DNA of 64,000 bases, from contig JALNYU010000015.1 of the NCBI GenBank assembly GCA_023229645.1, positions 33,274 through 97,273 on the forward strand, read 5' to 3'. The translations under genes were made by a program, and so were the position numbers. The stretch's first letter is position 1, and each line of letters starts with the position of its first letter. This stretch comes from Nevskia sp. (lineage in GTDB: Bacteria > Pseudomonadota > Gammaproteobacteria > Nevskiales > Nevskiaceae). Of this stretch, positions 25,561 through 33,815 are shown in pieces. Under the pieces are notes generated by a model that was not told the DNA's origin, made no database searches, and was given only the letters and a program-made list of their open reading frames with translations.

Positions 25561-26605
25561 GGACGGGCCCTACTAAGTGTTCGCTGAGCATTTTTGCGGC
25601 GCCGCGGAGCGCCGGTTGTTCAGCGACGATTTCAAAAGTCGGGATTGTCGCCAAGTAAGGCTCAAAACGACCCTTGGCCTGAAACCGTTCACGAAAGCGC
25701 AGCTGATCGAAGGCCGGGCCTAGAGCACCGATGACCCCGCCACCTAGAAAAATTCCGCCACGGCTACCCAGTGTAACTGCAACATTTCCGGCAAAAGTGC
25801 CGAGCATGCCACTGAATGTCTGTACCGTTTCCACGCAAATATCGCAACTGCCGGCTTGAGCGCGGCGCGATATTTCGGCTGATTCGAGGCGCTCAACCGG
25901 CACGCCGCGCAACGCGTGAATGGCCTGATGAATGCGCGCTATTCCCGGCCCAGAAATCAAACGCTCCGACGACACGTGCGAATGTTCCCGCCGCAAGTGG
26001 CCCAAGATCTCGCTCTCCAACGCATCAGCAGGCGCAAACGTGGTGTGACCGCCTTCAGTCGCGAGAATAATCCAGCGCGGCTCGCAGCGAACTAGCGCCG
26101 AAACGCCGAGCCCTGTGCCAGGCCCCACAAGACCGACCACTGCACCCGCGCGCGGCGATCCGCCGCCAATTTGTCGATATTGGTCCGCGCTAAGGTCTGG
26201 CAGGGTCGTGGCTAACGCAGCGAAATCGTTGACGACGAGCAAGGTTTCAAATCCCTGATCGCGGCGCACTTGGTCGACCGAAAATTGCCAGTGGTGATTG
26301 GTCATGCGAATTAAATCACCGTCAACCGGATTGGCAATTGCTAACGCGGCATGGCGGATGCCGGCAACCCCGGCGAGCGTCAAATATTGCCGTATCGCCT
26401 CATTAACCGTGCCGTACTCGGCACACGCCAATGTCCGCGGCGCCACAATCTCGTGAGCGCCAAGCTCAAGTGCAAACCGGGCATTTGTGCCGCCGATATC
26501 GGCGAGCAACCGCGGGCCATCATTGTAGGAGCAGCGCTTCTGCGCAGCGTTGCCTTCGGCTGAGGAATCGGGATTAAAGGAATTTCCGAGATGCAGAGTG
26601 CTCAT
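25553..26605 (-). CDS. glk: Glucokinase (Glk family)
   Basis: 350 residues. The ATP-binding phosphate 1 motif is LLADIGGTNARFALE. The substrate region is HHWQFSVDQ, followed by LLVVNDFAALA with the catalytic Asp. Other family motifs are GPGTGLGVSALV, ATEGGHTTFAP and LGGGVIGAL. This is the non-ROK bacterial Glk family. It starts within the stop of the MFS gene (ATGA overlap) and is followed by the PfkB kinase with overlap. It would phosphorylate the glucose half of sucrose. The N-terminal 30 residues before the core are unusual for the family, so a later start is possible. Confidence 0.92.
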   Translation of the reverse strand: MSTLHLGNSFNPDSSAEGNAAQKRCSYNDGPRLLADIGGTNARFALELGAHEIVAPRTLACAEYGTVNEAIRQYLTLAGVAGIRHAALAIANPVDGDLIRMTNHHWQFSVDQVRRDQGFETLLVVNDFAALATTLPDLSADQYRQIGGGSPRAGAVVGLVGPGTGLGVSALVRCEPRWIILATEGGHTTFAPADALESEILGHLRREHSHVSSERLISGPGIARIHQAIHALRGVPVERLESAEISRRAQAGSCDICVETVQTFSGMLGTFAGNVAVTLGSRGGIFLGGGVIGALGPAFDQLRFRERFQAKGRFEPYLATIPTFEIVAEQPALRGAAKMLSEHLVGPVHG

Positions 26606-27936
26606 GGATTATGGACGACCGCCTGAGCCGCCGTAGCGGCAGACTGTCCGCCTCGAACAAACCGCATGGAAAATGCGGCAGCAAGCATCAATGCACCCGC
26701 AAGGCGGATGACATTCTCAGGATTGCCGCCGAGTAGCGTGTTGTAGTAGAGCGGCAGCGTCAAAATTTGAATCGCCATCGGGATGACAATAAACATATTG
26801 AAAATCCCCATATAAACGCCGGTCCTATGGGGTGGAATGCTATCAGCGAGCACGATATATGGATTTCCCATGATGCTAGCCCACGCAAGGCCAACGCCAA
26901 GCATTGGCAAATACAGCAACGCTGGCGTCTTCACCATTGGAATACAGAGCATGCCGATGCCGCCTAAAGCGACACAGATTGCGTGCATCTTTCGGGCGCC
27001 AATCCGGCGCGTCAATGGCACCATTGCAAACGCGCCGATACAGGCGATGGAGTTATAAGCGGCGCCAATCTGACCCCCAACCAAGCCTGCATCTCGAAAT
27101 GCGTCAGAAACGGGATCGCCGGTATTGAATAACGTCCGCGCCAGCGACAGCACAATATATTGCCAATAACAAAACATCGCATACCACTGAAACAGACAAG
27201 TCCAGAACAACTGCCGCATCGTTGGCGGCATCTGTAATAGCGCCTCGCCGATTTCCTTTAGTGCGGCAACGATCCCACGCGGGCGCCGCCGCAATGCCGC
27301 CGACTCCTCCGCCGATAACGGAATCTCGCGCGTCGTGATCAGCGTTACGGCAATTGAGCCGATCGAAAATACGGCGCCGACTAAGAACGCGGTGATCGTG
27401 ATATAGGGAATGTTGTGGTTGTTAATCGCGTTTGGCCCCATGCCAAAAACGACGAGCAAGGACGGCGTCAAATAGGCCAACGTCTGCCCCAGACCAGTGA
27501 ACGCACTCTGCGTTAAAAACCCCAACGAGCGCTGATCCGCGTTCAACTTATCGCTAATGAAGGCCCGATATGGCTCCATCGTCGTATTATTCGCAGCGTC
27601 TAATATCCACAAGAGCCCCGCCGCCATCCAAAGCGAACTGCTAAACGGCATCACCAATAGACATAGGCTACACAGCACAGCACCTACTAGAAAATACGGC
27701 GTCCGCCGCCCCCAACGGCTAATTGTACGATCGCTGAGCGCCCCGATGAGCGGCTGCACCAACAATCCTGTAATCGGCCCAGCCAGCCATAGATAGGGAA
27801 GGGTCGCCTCACTTGCGCCAAGATAGCGGTAGATCGGACTCATGTTGCTCTGCTGCAAGCCGAAGCTGAACTGAATTCCAAAAAAGCCGAAATTCATACT
27901 CAGTATTTGCAGAAACGAGAGACTAGGTTTTCGCAT
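26602..27936 (-). CDS. suxC: MFS sugar permease, SuxC/sucrose-maltose type
   Basis: A 444-residue inner membrane transporter with 12 predicted hydrophobic segments. It resembles the sucrose/maltose MFS or GPH group seen in sux loci and SLC45: YLWLAGPITGLLVQPLIGALSDRTISRWGRRTPYF carries the family loop motif. It sits with amylosucrase and kinase genes, so it probably imports sucrose or its products from the periplasm. No good ribosome site is visible before the start, which lies 50 bp after the TPR gene. The symbol is by analogy with Xanthomonas. Confidence 0.85.
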   Translation of the reverse strand: MRKPSLSFLQILSMNFGFFGIQFSFGLQQSNMSPIYRYLGASEATLPYLWLAGPITGLLVQPLIGALSDRTISRWGRRTPYFLVGAVLCSLCLLVMPFSSSLWMAAGLLWILDAANNTTMEPYRAFISDKLNADQRSLGFLTQSAFTGLGQTLAYLTPSLLVVFGMGPNAINNHNIPYITITAFLVGAVFSIGSIAVTLITTREIPLSAEESAALRRRPRGIVAALKEIGEALLQMPPTMRQLFWTCLFQWYAMFCYWQYIVLSLARTLFNTGDPVSDAFRDAGLVGGQIGAAYNSIACIGAFAMVPLTRRIGARKMHAICVALGGIGMLCIPMVKTPALLYLPMLGVGLAWASIMGNPYIVLADSIPPHRTGVYMGIFNMFIVIPMAIQILTLPLYYNTLLGGNPENVIRLAGALMLAAAFSMRFVRGGQSAATAAQAVVHNP

Positions 27937-27986
27937 AAATGAGATCGCTGCCGAAGTCTGGTAAAATAATTTTTATAATGTAAAGA

Positions 27987-29201
27987 TTACGATGCCTTGG
28001 CGATATAAATATTCCACAGGCGCGCCAGTGCACCGGTGCCGTCCGTACCCTGCACCGTCGCCAATACACTTGCAGCCTCTGCCTTTCGACCTGCGATCCA
28101 ATACGCAAGACCAAGATGCAGGCGCGCCTCCTCGGGACGCTTAGCACCGCTGCCTGAAAGCCCTTTTTTAAGCAATTCAATGCCGCTATCGTAGCGGCCG
28201 TTCACTACATCGTTGTAACCATTATTGATCAGCGCATCCGCTGTAAGTGCGGTGCTCTCGGCAACGACTTTTTGATCAGCAGCCGATTGCTTGGCAGCCA
28301 AATCCCGTAACCGCAGCTGACGTTCGGTGTCATTTCCGGCACCCAATATTCGCTGCTTAAATCCATCTTCGAGTATTGCTTTTGCCTCAGTCGGAAAGCC
28401 GGCCTGAATAGCCAACTGGGCCATTTCCATGTAATCAGAGGCATCCTGAAGAATGCCGACAGCGCGCATCAAACGATATACATCGAGCGTTAGACGATCA
28501 GCAAATCCAGGCTGACGCTGTACCCGGGTCACTAAGTCCCGCCAATAATCAGCTTTGGGATAATCCGCAACCAACATTTCCAATGCGCTCACGTAGCCGC
28601 TGTTATCACCGAGCTTTTGATAGCAGCCGGCCAACAGCCGTAACTGATCCTCGGCTGGCTTTCGTCCCGCCTTACGGTCCGCCGAAAATCGAGTTTGCAA
28701 CGCTTGCGCAGCCTTAGTGTAATTGCCGCCTAAGTATTCGGCTTGTATCAATAGCTGGCCGGTGTTTGGATCGTCGCCACCGATATCCAGATACCGTTGT
28801 GCCCAAACTGCGGCCTTGGCATAGGTACCGGAACGGTAGTACGCGCCTGAAAGTGCCTGCATTAATTTCGCGTTTTCTTCCTGTGACAGCTTGTTCGTCG
28901 CGATTACGGCCTCAAATGCGCGTGCAGCAATTTCAATATCACCGGCCGCCAGCGCCACCGAACCGCGCATACGCTCAATAATCAAATGCTCTGCCGCAGT
29001 CTGGTTAGGAATTGAATCAACTTCCGCCACCTTCGCGAGCGCCTCGCGATATTTTTGTGCTGAAATCAACGCCTGAGCAGCCTTTAGCGGCTTGCCAATC
29101 TCTGGCCGCAAATTTTCATCGGCCGCGCCCGAAGGGGCAATTGTGCTGAGGCCGATCACTAAGCACAGCAAAAATCCGAGGCGATTTAAATTTCTATTCA
29201 T
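27987..29201 (-). CDS. TPR-like periplasmic protein of the TonB cluster
   Basis: 404 residues with a signal peptide (LGFLLCLVIGLSTIAPSGA). It is helical throughout, with tetratricopeptide-like repeats from about residue 60 (for example NAKLMQALSGAYYRSGTYAKAAVWAQRYLDIG and PEEARLHLGLAYWIAGRKAEAASVL). Genes of this type often follow exbD pairs in TonB clusters. It begins 3 bp after the second exbD, so it belongs to the same transcript. Its role is unproven and may concern TonB complex organisation. Confidence 0.82.
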   Translation of the reverse strand: MNRNLNRLGFLLCLVIGLSTIAPSGAADENLRPEIGKPLKAAQALISAQKYREALAKVAEVDSIPNQTAAEHLIIERMRGSVALAAGDIEIAARAFEAVIATNKLSQEENAKLMQALSGAYYRSGTYAKAAVWAQRYLDIGGDDPNTGQLLIQAEYLGGNYTKAAQALQTRFSADRKAGRKPAEDQLRLLAGCYQKLGDNSGYVSALEMLVADYPKADYWRDLVTRVQRQPGFADRLTLDVYRLMRAVGILQDASDYMEMAQLAIQAGFPTEAKAILEDGFKQRILGAGNDTERQLRLRDLAAKQSAADQKVVAESTALTADALINNGYNDVVNGRYDSGIELLKKGLSGSGAKRPEEARLHLGLAYWIAGRKAEAASVLATVQGTDGTGALARLWNIYIAKAS

Positions 29202-29204
29202 AAT

Positions 29205-29630
29205 TTAATCCGCAAACTGTTCGTTACCGACGAAGCCAATCTTGGTGACACCAAGCCGCTGCGCTGAAGCCATTACCGTTGCCACATATTTGTAGGCAGC
29301 GAGCTTGTTGGGACGTAGGTGTACCTCCGGCTGCTCCTGCTCCGACGCAACCGCTCTTAGCCGTGATTCTAGTTCCGCGCTATTGGCAACACTTTCACCA
29401 TTCCAGAGCACAGTACCGTCGAAGTCGATGCTAATTTCGACTACCGGGGGCGGCTTTGCCGGCTGCTGTTGTGCATTTACCGGCATATTTAGTTTGACCG
29501 CATGCGTCTGAACGGGGATCGTGATAATTAGCATAATTAACAGAACCAACATGACATCAATGAGCGGTGTCGTGTTGATTTCCATTATTACATCATCGTC
29601 CGAACTCGAACTTCCGACATTCATTGCCAT
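29205..29630 (-). CDS. exbD: ExbD/TolR biopolymer transport protein (second copy)
   Basis: 141 residues. The single N-terminal membrane helix is preceded by the family motif MEINTTPLIDVMLVLLIMLIITIP, with the essential Asp in LIDV. A periplasmic domain follows with VHLRPNKLAAYKYVATVMASAQRLGVTKIGFVGNE. It is the second of two adjacent exbD genes, and transfers proton motive force to TonB with ExbB. Confidence 0.93.
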   Translation of the reverse strand: MAMNVGSSSSDDDVIMEINTTPLIDVMLVLLIMLIITIPVQTHAVKLNMPVNAQQQPAKPPPVVEISIDFDGTVLWNGESVANSAELESRLRAVASEQEQPEVHLRPNKLAAYKYVATVMASAQRLGVTKIGFVGNEQFAD

Positions 29631-29689
29631 AGGTCTATTTCCTCACTTTTATAGATTGAAACAAAAACTTTACTTGCGCGACTTTGAAC

Positions 29690-30115
29690 CTAGCCGCGCG
29701 CCGGAGGCTCGGTAATGAAACCTATTTTTCGGATGCCCGCGCGCTGGGCATCGAATATCACTCTACCAATCGACCAATAACGCGCTTCCTGATCTCCTCG
29801 GATATGCACTTCCGGCTGCGGCACAACCACAGCAGCAGCCTTCAGACGTTCGACCAGTTTTTCATTGTCACTCATCTGTTCCTGGCCCCAAAAAACTTCG
29901 CCATCCCTATCTACCGAGATTAGAATGTTTTCAGGCTTGGTCTGGGTTGGTACGTTAACCTCCTTCGGCAACGTTACCGGCACGGTATGTACCGCCACCG
30001 GAATCGTGATAAGAAAGATGATCAACAACACCAGCATTACGTCAACCAAAGGCGTAGTGTTAATTGCTCCGATCACCTCGTCATCGTCATTATCACCCCC
30101 GATCGTCATCGCCAT
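29690..30115 (-). CDS. exbD: ExbD/TolR biopolymer transport protein (first copy)
   Basis: 141 residues of the same family as the next gene, with the motif IGAINTTPLVDVMLVLLIIFLITIPVAV and the Asp in LVDV. It begins 2 bp after the exbB stop. Paired exbD genes are common in TonB clusters of Xanthomonas and relatives. The two copies differ over most of the periplasmic part, so the duplication is not recent. Confidence 0.93.
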   Translation of the reverse strand: MAMTIGGDNDDDEVIGAINTTPLVDVMLVLLIIFLITIPVAVHTVPVTLPKEVNVPTQTKPENILISVDRDGEVFWGQEQMSDNEKLVERLKAAAVVVPQPEVHIRGDQEARYWSIGRVIFDAQRAGIRKIGFITEPPARG

Positions 30116-30117
30116 GA

Positions 30118-31017
30118 CTAGCGAACTCCGGCCATTGCGCGTTTCGGCTCGGCAGTTGCGGAAGCGGCCGTTGGCGTGCCAATCAGAGTGGCGTGCAATT
30201 CTGCAGAGAAGGTTCTGATTTGCTCCACTGCACTCTTATTCCGACGGACGAGCCAGTTATATCCCAGAACTGCAGGTACCGCGACGGCCAAGCCGATCGC
30301 AGTCATAATTAATGCTTCACCAACAGGGCCAGCAACTTTATCGATCGACGCTTGGCCGGCAATTCCAATTGCGGTGAGCGCGTGATAAATGCCCCAAACC
30401 GTGCCAAACAGGCCAACAAACGGCGCCGTTGAGCCAACGGTTGCGAGGAAAGCCAGGCCGCCCTGTAAACGACTTTGAACCGTGTCTACTGCACGCTGAA
30501 TCGACATGGTGACCCAGGTGTGTTGATCGATCTTGCCGATCAAAGAGCCGACGTGGCGGACATTGGCTTCTACACCAGTATCGGCGATATAGCGGAACGG
30601 ACTGTTGTCATCGAGGGCGGCACAACCTTCCTGTACGGAAGCAGTCGCCCAAAATTTTTTATTTGCAGCGCTGGCGTGCCGAAAAAGTTTGCCTTGCTCA
30701 AGCAACTTGGTTACGAGGATGTACCAACTACCCATCGACATGATAACCAAAATGATCAACGTGCCACGCGCAACAAAGTCTCCTGCCTGCCAAAGCGCAC
30801 CAAGACCGTAAGGATTTTCGGTAACAACTGGAGCTGTAACGGTGGAAAGATCTGCCGCCGTATCAACTGCAGGCGCTCCGACAGGCGTCAGTTCCTGAGT
30901 GTCGTCGGCGAAAGCGGGCGCTGATACTACGATGCCAAAGCTAAGGATAGCAGCGGCGAGCACCAGCATCGCGGCGGGCAAAATTGGATGAGTAAGGTTT
31001 CTAATTGAAGTGTTCAT
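30118..31017 (-). CDS. exbB: ExbB/TolQ/MotA proton channel protein
   Basis: About 299 residues. A long N-terminal segment (hydrophobic LPAAMLVLAAAILSFGIVVSAPAFA, then an acidic periplasmic stretch) precedes the three-helix MotA/ExbB core. The core has VGSTAPFVGLFGTVWGIYHALTAIGIAG and VGEALIMTAIGLAVAVPAVLGYNWL. The start ATG at 31017 follows GGAG. It stands between tonB and two exbD genes and energises the sucrose receptor. Confidence 0.93.
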   Translation of the reverse strand: MNTSIRNLTHPILPAAMLVLAAAILSFGIVVSAPAFADDTQELTPVGAPAVDTAADLSTVTAPVVTENPYGLGALWQAGDFVARGTLIILVIMSMGSWYILVTKLLEQGKLFRHASAANKKFWATASVQEGCAALDDNSPFRYIADTGVEANVRHVGSLIGKIDQHTWVTMSIQRAVDTVQSRLQGGLAFLATVGSTAPFVGLFGTVWGIYHALTAIGIAGQASIDKVAGPVGEALIMTAIGLAVAVPAVLGYNWLVRRNKSAVEQIRTFSAELHATLIGTPTAASATAEPKRAMAGVR

Positions 31018-31076
31018 TAAATGCTCCAAACTAAAGTGTAAATATCAGATACAACGCAGATATACGCGTCTGCGTC

Positions 31077-31742
31077 CTAGGAATCCGGGTTGCGGAAGAC
31101 GTAGGCAAGGCGCCCCCACGCTTGCGTCGGCTTGCTATCGACGGTGCCCGGCGTGAACTTGCATAGGCTTAACGCGGTACGTGCCGCTTCATCGAGCCGA
31201 GGGAACCCGCTCGTCTGCTCCACCTTGCTTTCGACGACTCGACCATCAACACCAACCAATAGAGCGAGTACTACCTTCCCGCTTTCTCCTAAACGCGCAG
31301 AGGCCGCCGGATATTCGGGCTCTGTGCAAGACTTGCCCCGCACCACCGGTGCCACTCGCACTGCTGCCTTCTGCGGGGGCGGTGTCGGCTCCTGCGCTCG
31401 GGGTGCGGCCGGCGGGACGTCGATTGGCACCGGCGTCGACGTCGCCACCGAAATTGGATTCGGCGGCGGCGTCGGATCTGCAGCGATGTTCACTTCCGGC
31501 GGCGGGATAAAGGTCGGTGGCGGTGTAAATTTCGGCAACGGTGGTGGTGACGGCGGCGGCGGTGGCGGCGGCGGCGGCGCTTCCTCGATAATCCGCGCCT
31601 CCAACGGCCCTTGAATCACCTCGACGATTTTTGTTCCCAAACCGTTGACTAAGGCATAAACCAAGATCACATGGAACAGAATAACAACGCCAATGCCCAC
31701 TAGATGTTTGGTCGGCCCCTGCGTCTGCTGTACGTAACTCAT
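31077..31742 (-). CDS. tonB: TonB energy-transducing protein
   Basis: About 221 residues. There is one N-terminal membrane helix (LVGIGVVILFHVILVYALVNGL). A long proline-rich spacer follows, with a run of eight prolines then further PPP blocks (residues about 55-125). The C-terminal domain has EPEYPAASARLGESGKVVLALLVGVDGRVVESKVEQTSGFPRLDEAA. The start ATG at 31742 follows GAGGAA. It is dedicated to the local receptor by position, though it may serve others. Confidence 0.92.
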   Translation of the reverse strand: MSYVQQTQGPTKHLVGIGVVILFHVILVYALVNGLGTKIVEVIQGPLEARIIEEAPPPPPPPPPSPPPLPKFTPPPTFIPPPEVNIAADPTPPPNPISVATSTPVPIDVPPAAPRAQEPTPPPQKAAVRVAPVVRGKSCTEPEYPAASARLGESGKVVLALLVGVDGRVVESKVEQTSGFPRLDEAARTALSLCKFTPGTVDSKPTQAWGRLAYVFRNPDS

Positions 31743-31794
31743 CGTATTCCTCAATATCGTTGTCGATGAACTTGCAGTTGCAAATGAATCTGAC

Positions 31795-33696
31795 TCATGA
31801 GCGCCGCTCTAGCCAACGCACGCACCACGGCTCCAATTTAATCATCTTATTGACGACCGTATTCCCCAAACAGTCCAGCCAGTCGCCGCCCCCGAATATG
31901 GCGACGTCCACCTGCTTTACATCATTGGAGAAGTTCATGGCTATTACAAAGCGTTCGCCGCGCGCAAGAATCAACAGGGCTGGGTCTAACGCCGGCACAA
32001 CTCGCCGCGAAACATTCGCCGCGAGCGCGGACTGATTACGCCGGCATTCGATTAGGCGGCGCACGCCGGCGAAGACGCGCCCTGGAACTGAACGCGGCTC
32101 GTGTCGTAGCGCCAGACGCTGCTCGTCAAATACCGGCCGCTGGAGCCATCGGCCATCTGCTTGCCGTAGCGAGGCATTCGCCTCGGATTCATCGTTGCCT
32201 TGCGCCAACTCATCGCCCATATAGATTAGAGGCAAGCCGCCAAAGCAAAACGCTACGCTATAAAGCAATAGCAAACGTCGCTCAGCATATGTGCGCTCGC
32301 GTTCATTACGTGCTCGACTAAAGCCGACCAGCGCGGCAGCCATACCGTTCGTACCGAAGACAGCGTCAGCCGTAAGCGCCTGGAAAGCAGAGCCAGCGGC
32401 AAAGCTGCTATCGACCGTCCCCGCGAGAAACCGCGACACGGCGCCAAGGCGCTGATCAAGCGTCAAACCGTCGGCCTGGGCCTCAGGGCGTAGCGTTCCC
32501 CATACGATGTCGTCATGGCAGCGAATATAGGTAAGCCACGACGCAGACTCCGGTAGCGTTGGCGTAGCTGCGATAACCCGGCGGAGCAAATCGGTCCGTT
32601 GTTCGGCTAACGCCGCCCAACTAGCGGCCATTAAGCTACTGTGATATGCCAGATGACATTCGTCGTGCGCGGGGTCTCGAGTCCCGAAATATACACTTAC
32701 TTCGCTGACCGGCACGATTGCCTCAGCTTTCAGCAAAACGCCCGGCGCGACGATTTCAATCAGGGCACGTAGTGCTTGAAGAATCCAGTGGACTTCCGGC
32801 TGATTTAAGCAGTTGGTCCCTAAGCGCTTCCAAAGAAAGGGCGCCGAGTCCAGGCGAAACACTTCCACGCCGCGATTTGCAAGCCTTAGCAACGCCGCCG
32901 CCATTTCTGCAAAGACAGCCGGATTCTGATAATTCAAGTCCCACTGATACGGGTAGAATGTTGCCCAAACCCAGCGCCCAAGCGCCGGAGAAAAAATAAA
33001 ATTACCAGGCGCAACCTCGGGGAAAACTTCACCTAGATGCCGCTCATACACCTCCAGCTCGGACTGTTCGGAAAATGTGTGGAAGTAATCTCGGTACTGC
33101 GGGACACCGGCTGCAGCGGCTTGGGCCCAAGGATGATCATCTGCAACATGATTGAGCACAAAATCCGCACACAAGCTAATTCCAGCCTCGCGTAATTGTG
33201 CCGTCAGCGAAACCAGATCGCCCATCGACCCCAGCCTAGGCTCAACTTGATCAAAACTTGAAACTGCGAAGCCGCCATCGTTATCGCCGTCCCGCATTTT
33301 TAGGAATGGCAACAAATGCAGATACGTGACCCCAAGCTCGCGCAAGTACGGCACCCGCGCGGCAACACCCCGCAATGTGCCCCCGAAACGATCGACATAG
33401 GCGCAATAGCCCAACATCTGTTGCCGGCTAAACCAGCCCGGATCACTGACGCGCTGAGCGTCTAATCGCCGGAGCACAGCAGGACGATCGGCGTGCAAGC
33501 CGCCGGCAATGTGCAATAATTCTCCCAACCAATAATCGAATTCCGGCATATCGCCGTACAGTTGCGTCAGCCTGTCGATCAGCCGTTCAGAGTGCGTCTC
33601 ATAGCGTAATCCTGCGTCCACACGTAATGCCTCCGGCATCGCAGCGAGGAATCTTGCCTTTGGTTGAGAACTTCCGATTTTGGCCTCTGCGTTCAC
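31795..33696 (-). CDS. suxB: Amylosucrase/sucrose hydrolase (GH13_4, SuxB-like)
   Basis: A 633-residue alpha-amylase superfamily enzyme of the amylosucrase type. The catalytic nucleophile is the Asp in VEVFRLDSAPFLWKRLGT. The acid/base Glu is in LLKAEAIVP. The third acid is in IRCHDDIVWG. The helical N-terminal domain (residues 1-90) and SVYFGTRDPAHDECHLAYH are typical. No signal peptide is seen, so it acts on sucrose in the cytoplasm. Whether it hydrolyses sucrose (as SuxB of Xanthomonas) or makes glucan (as Neisseria) cannot be told. It lies between receptor and TonB genes in the sux operon. Confidence 0.9.
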   Translation of the reverse strand: MNAEAKIGSSQPKARFLAAMPEALRVDAGLRYETHSERLIDRLTQLYGDMPEFDYWLGELLHIAGGLHADRPAVLRRLDAQRVSDPGWFSRQQMLGYCAYVDRFGGTLRGVAARVPYLRELGVTYLHLLPFLKMRDGDNDGGFAVSSFDQVEPRLGSMGDLVSLTAQLREAGISLCADFVLNHVADDHPWAQAAAAGVPQYRDYFHTFSEQSELEVYERHLGEVFPEVAPGNFIFSPALGRWVWATFYPYQWDLNYQNPAVFAEMAAALLRLANRGVEVFRLDSAPFLWKRLGTNCLNQPEVHWILQALRALIEIVAPGVLLKAEAIVPVSEVSVYFGTRDPAHDECHLAYHSSLMAASWAALAEQRTDLLRRVIAATPTLPESASWLTYIRCHDDIVWGTLRPEAQADGLTLDQRLGAVSRFLAGTVDSSFAAGSAFQALTADAVFGTNGMAAALVGFSRARNERERTYAERRLLLLYSVAFCFGGLPLIYMGDELAQGNDESEANASLRQADGRWLQRPVFDEQRLALRHEPRSVPGRVFAGVRRLIECRRNQSALAANVSRRVVPALDPALLILARGERFVIAMNFSNDVKQVDVAIFGGGDWLDCLGNTVVNKMIKLEPWCVRWLERRS

Positions 33697-33750
33697 GTGT
33701 AATTAAATTCCAATAACTTTGTTATGTAGCTATCAAATAAGAAACTGATA

Positions 33751-33802
33751 CCGACCTCAGCCCTCGACGCCCTTGCTATTGTCGAGTCCACTCTGAGGTC
33801 GG
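33751..33802 (-). other. Long stem-loop between receptor and amylosucrase genes
   Basis: CCGACCTCAG (33751-33760) and CTGAGGTCGG (33793-33802) pair perfectly, and an inner CTCGAC/GTCGAG pair extends the stem. No T-run follows on the minus strand. It probably protects the abundant receptor mRNA or dampens read-through. Confidence 0.55.
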
Positions 33803-33815
33803 CCCAGTTAAACAA

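Noticed and set aside
31132..31614. Glycine-rich plus-strand open frame opposite tonB
   Set aside because: It is the mirror of the proline-rich TonB spacer and has no ribosome site or domain.
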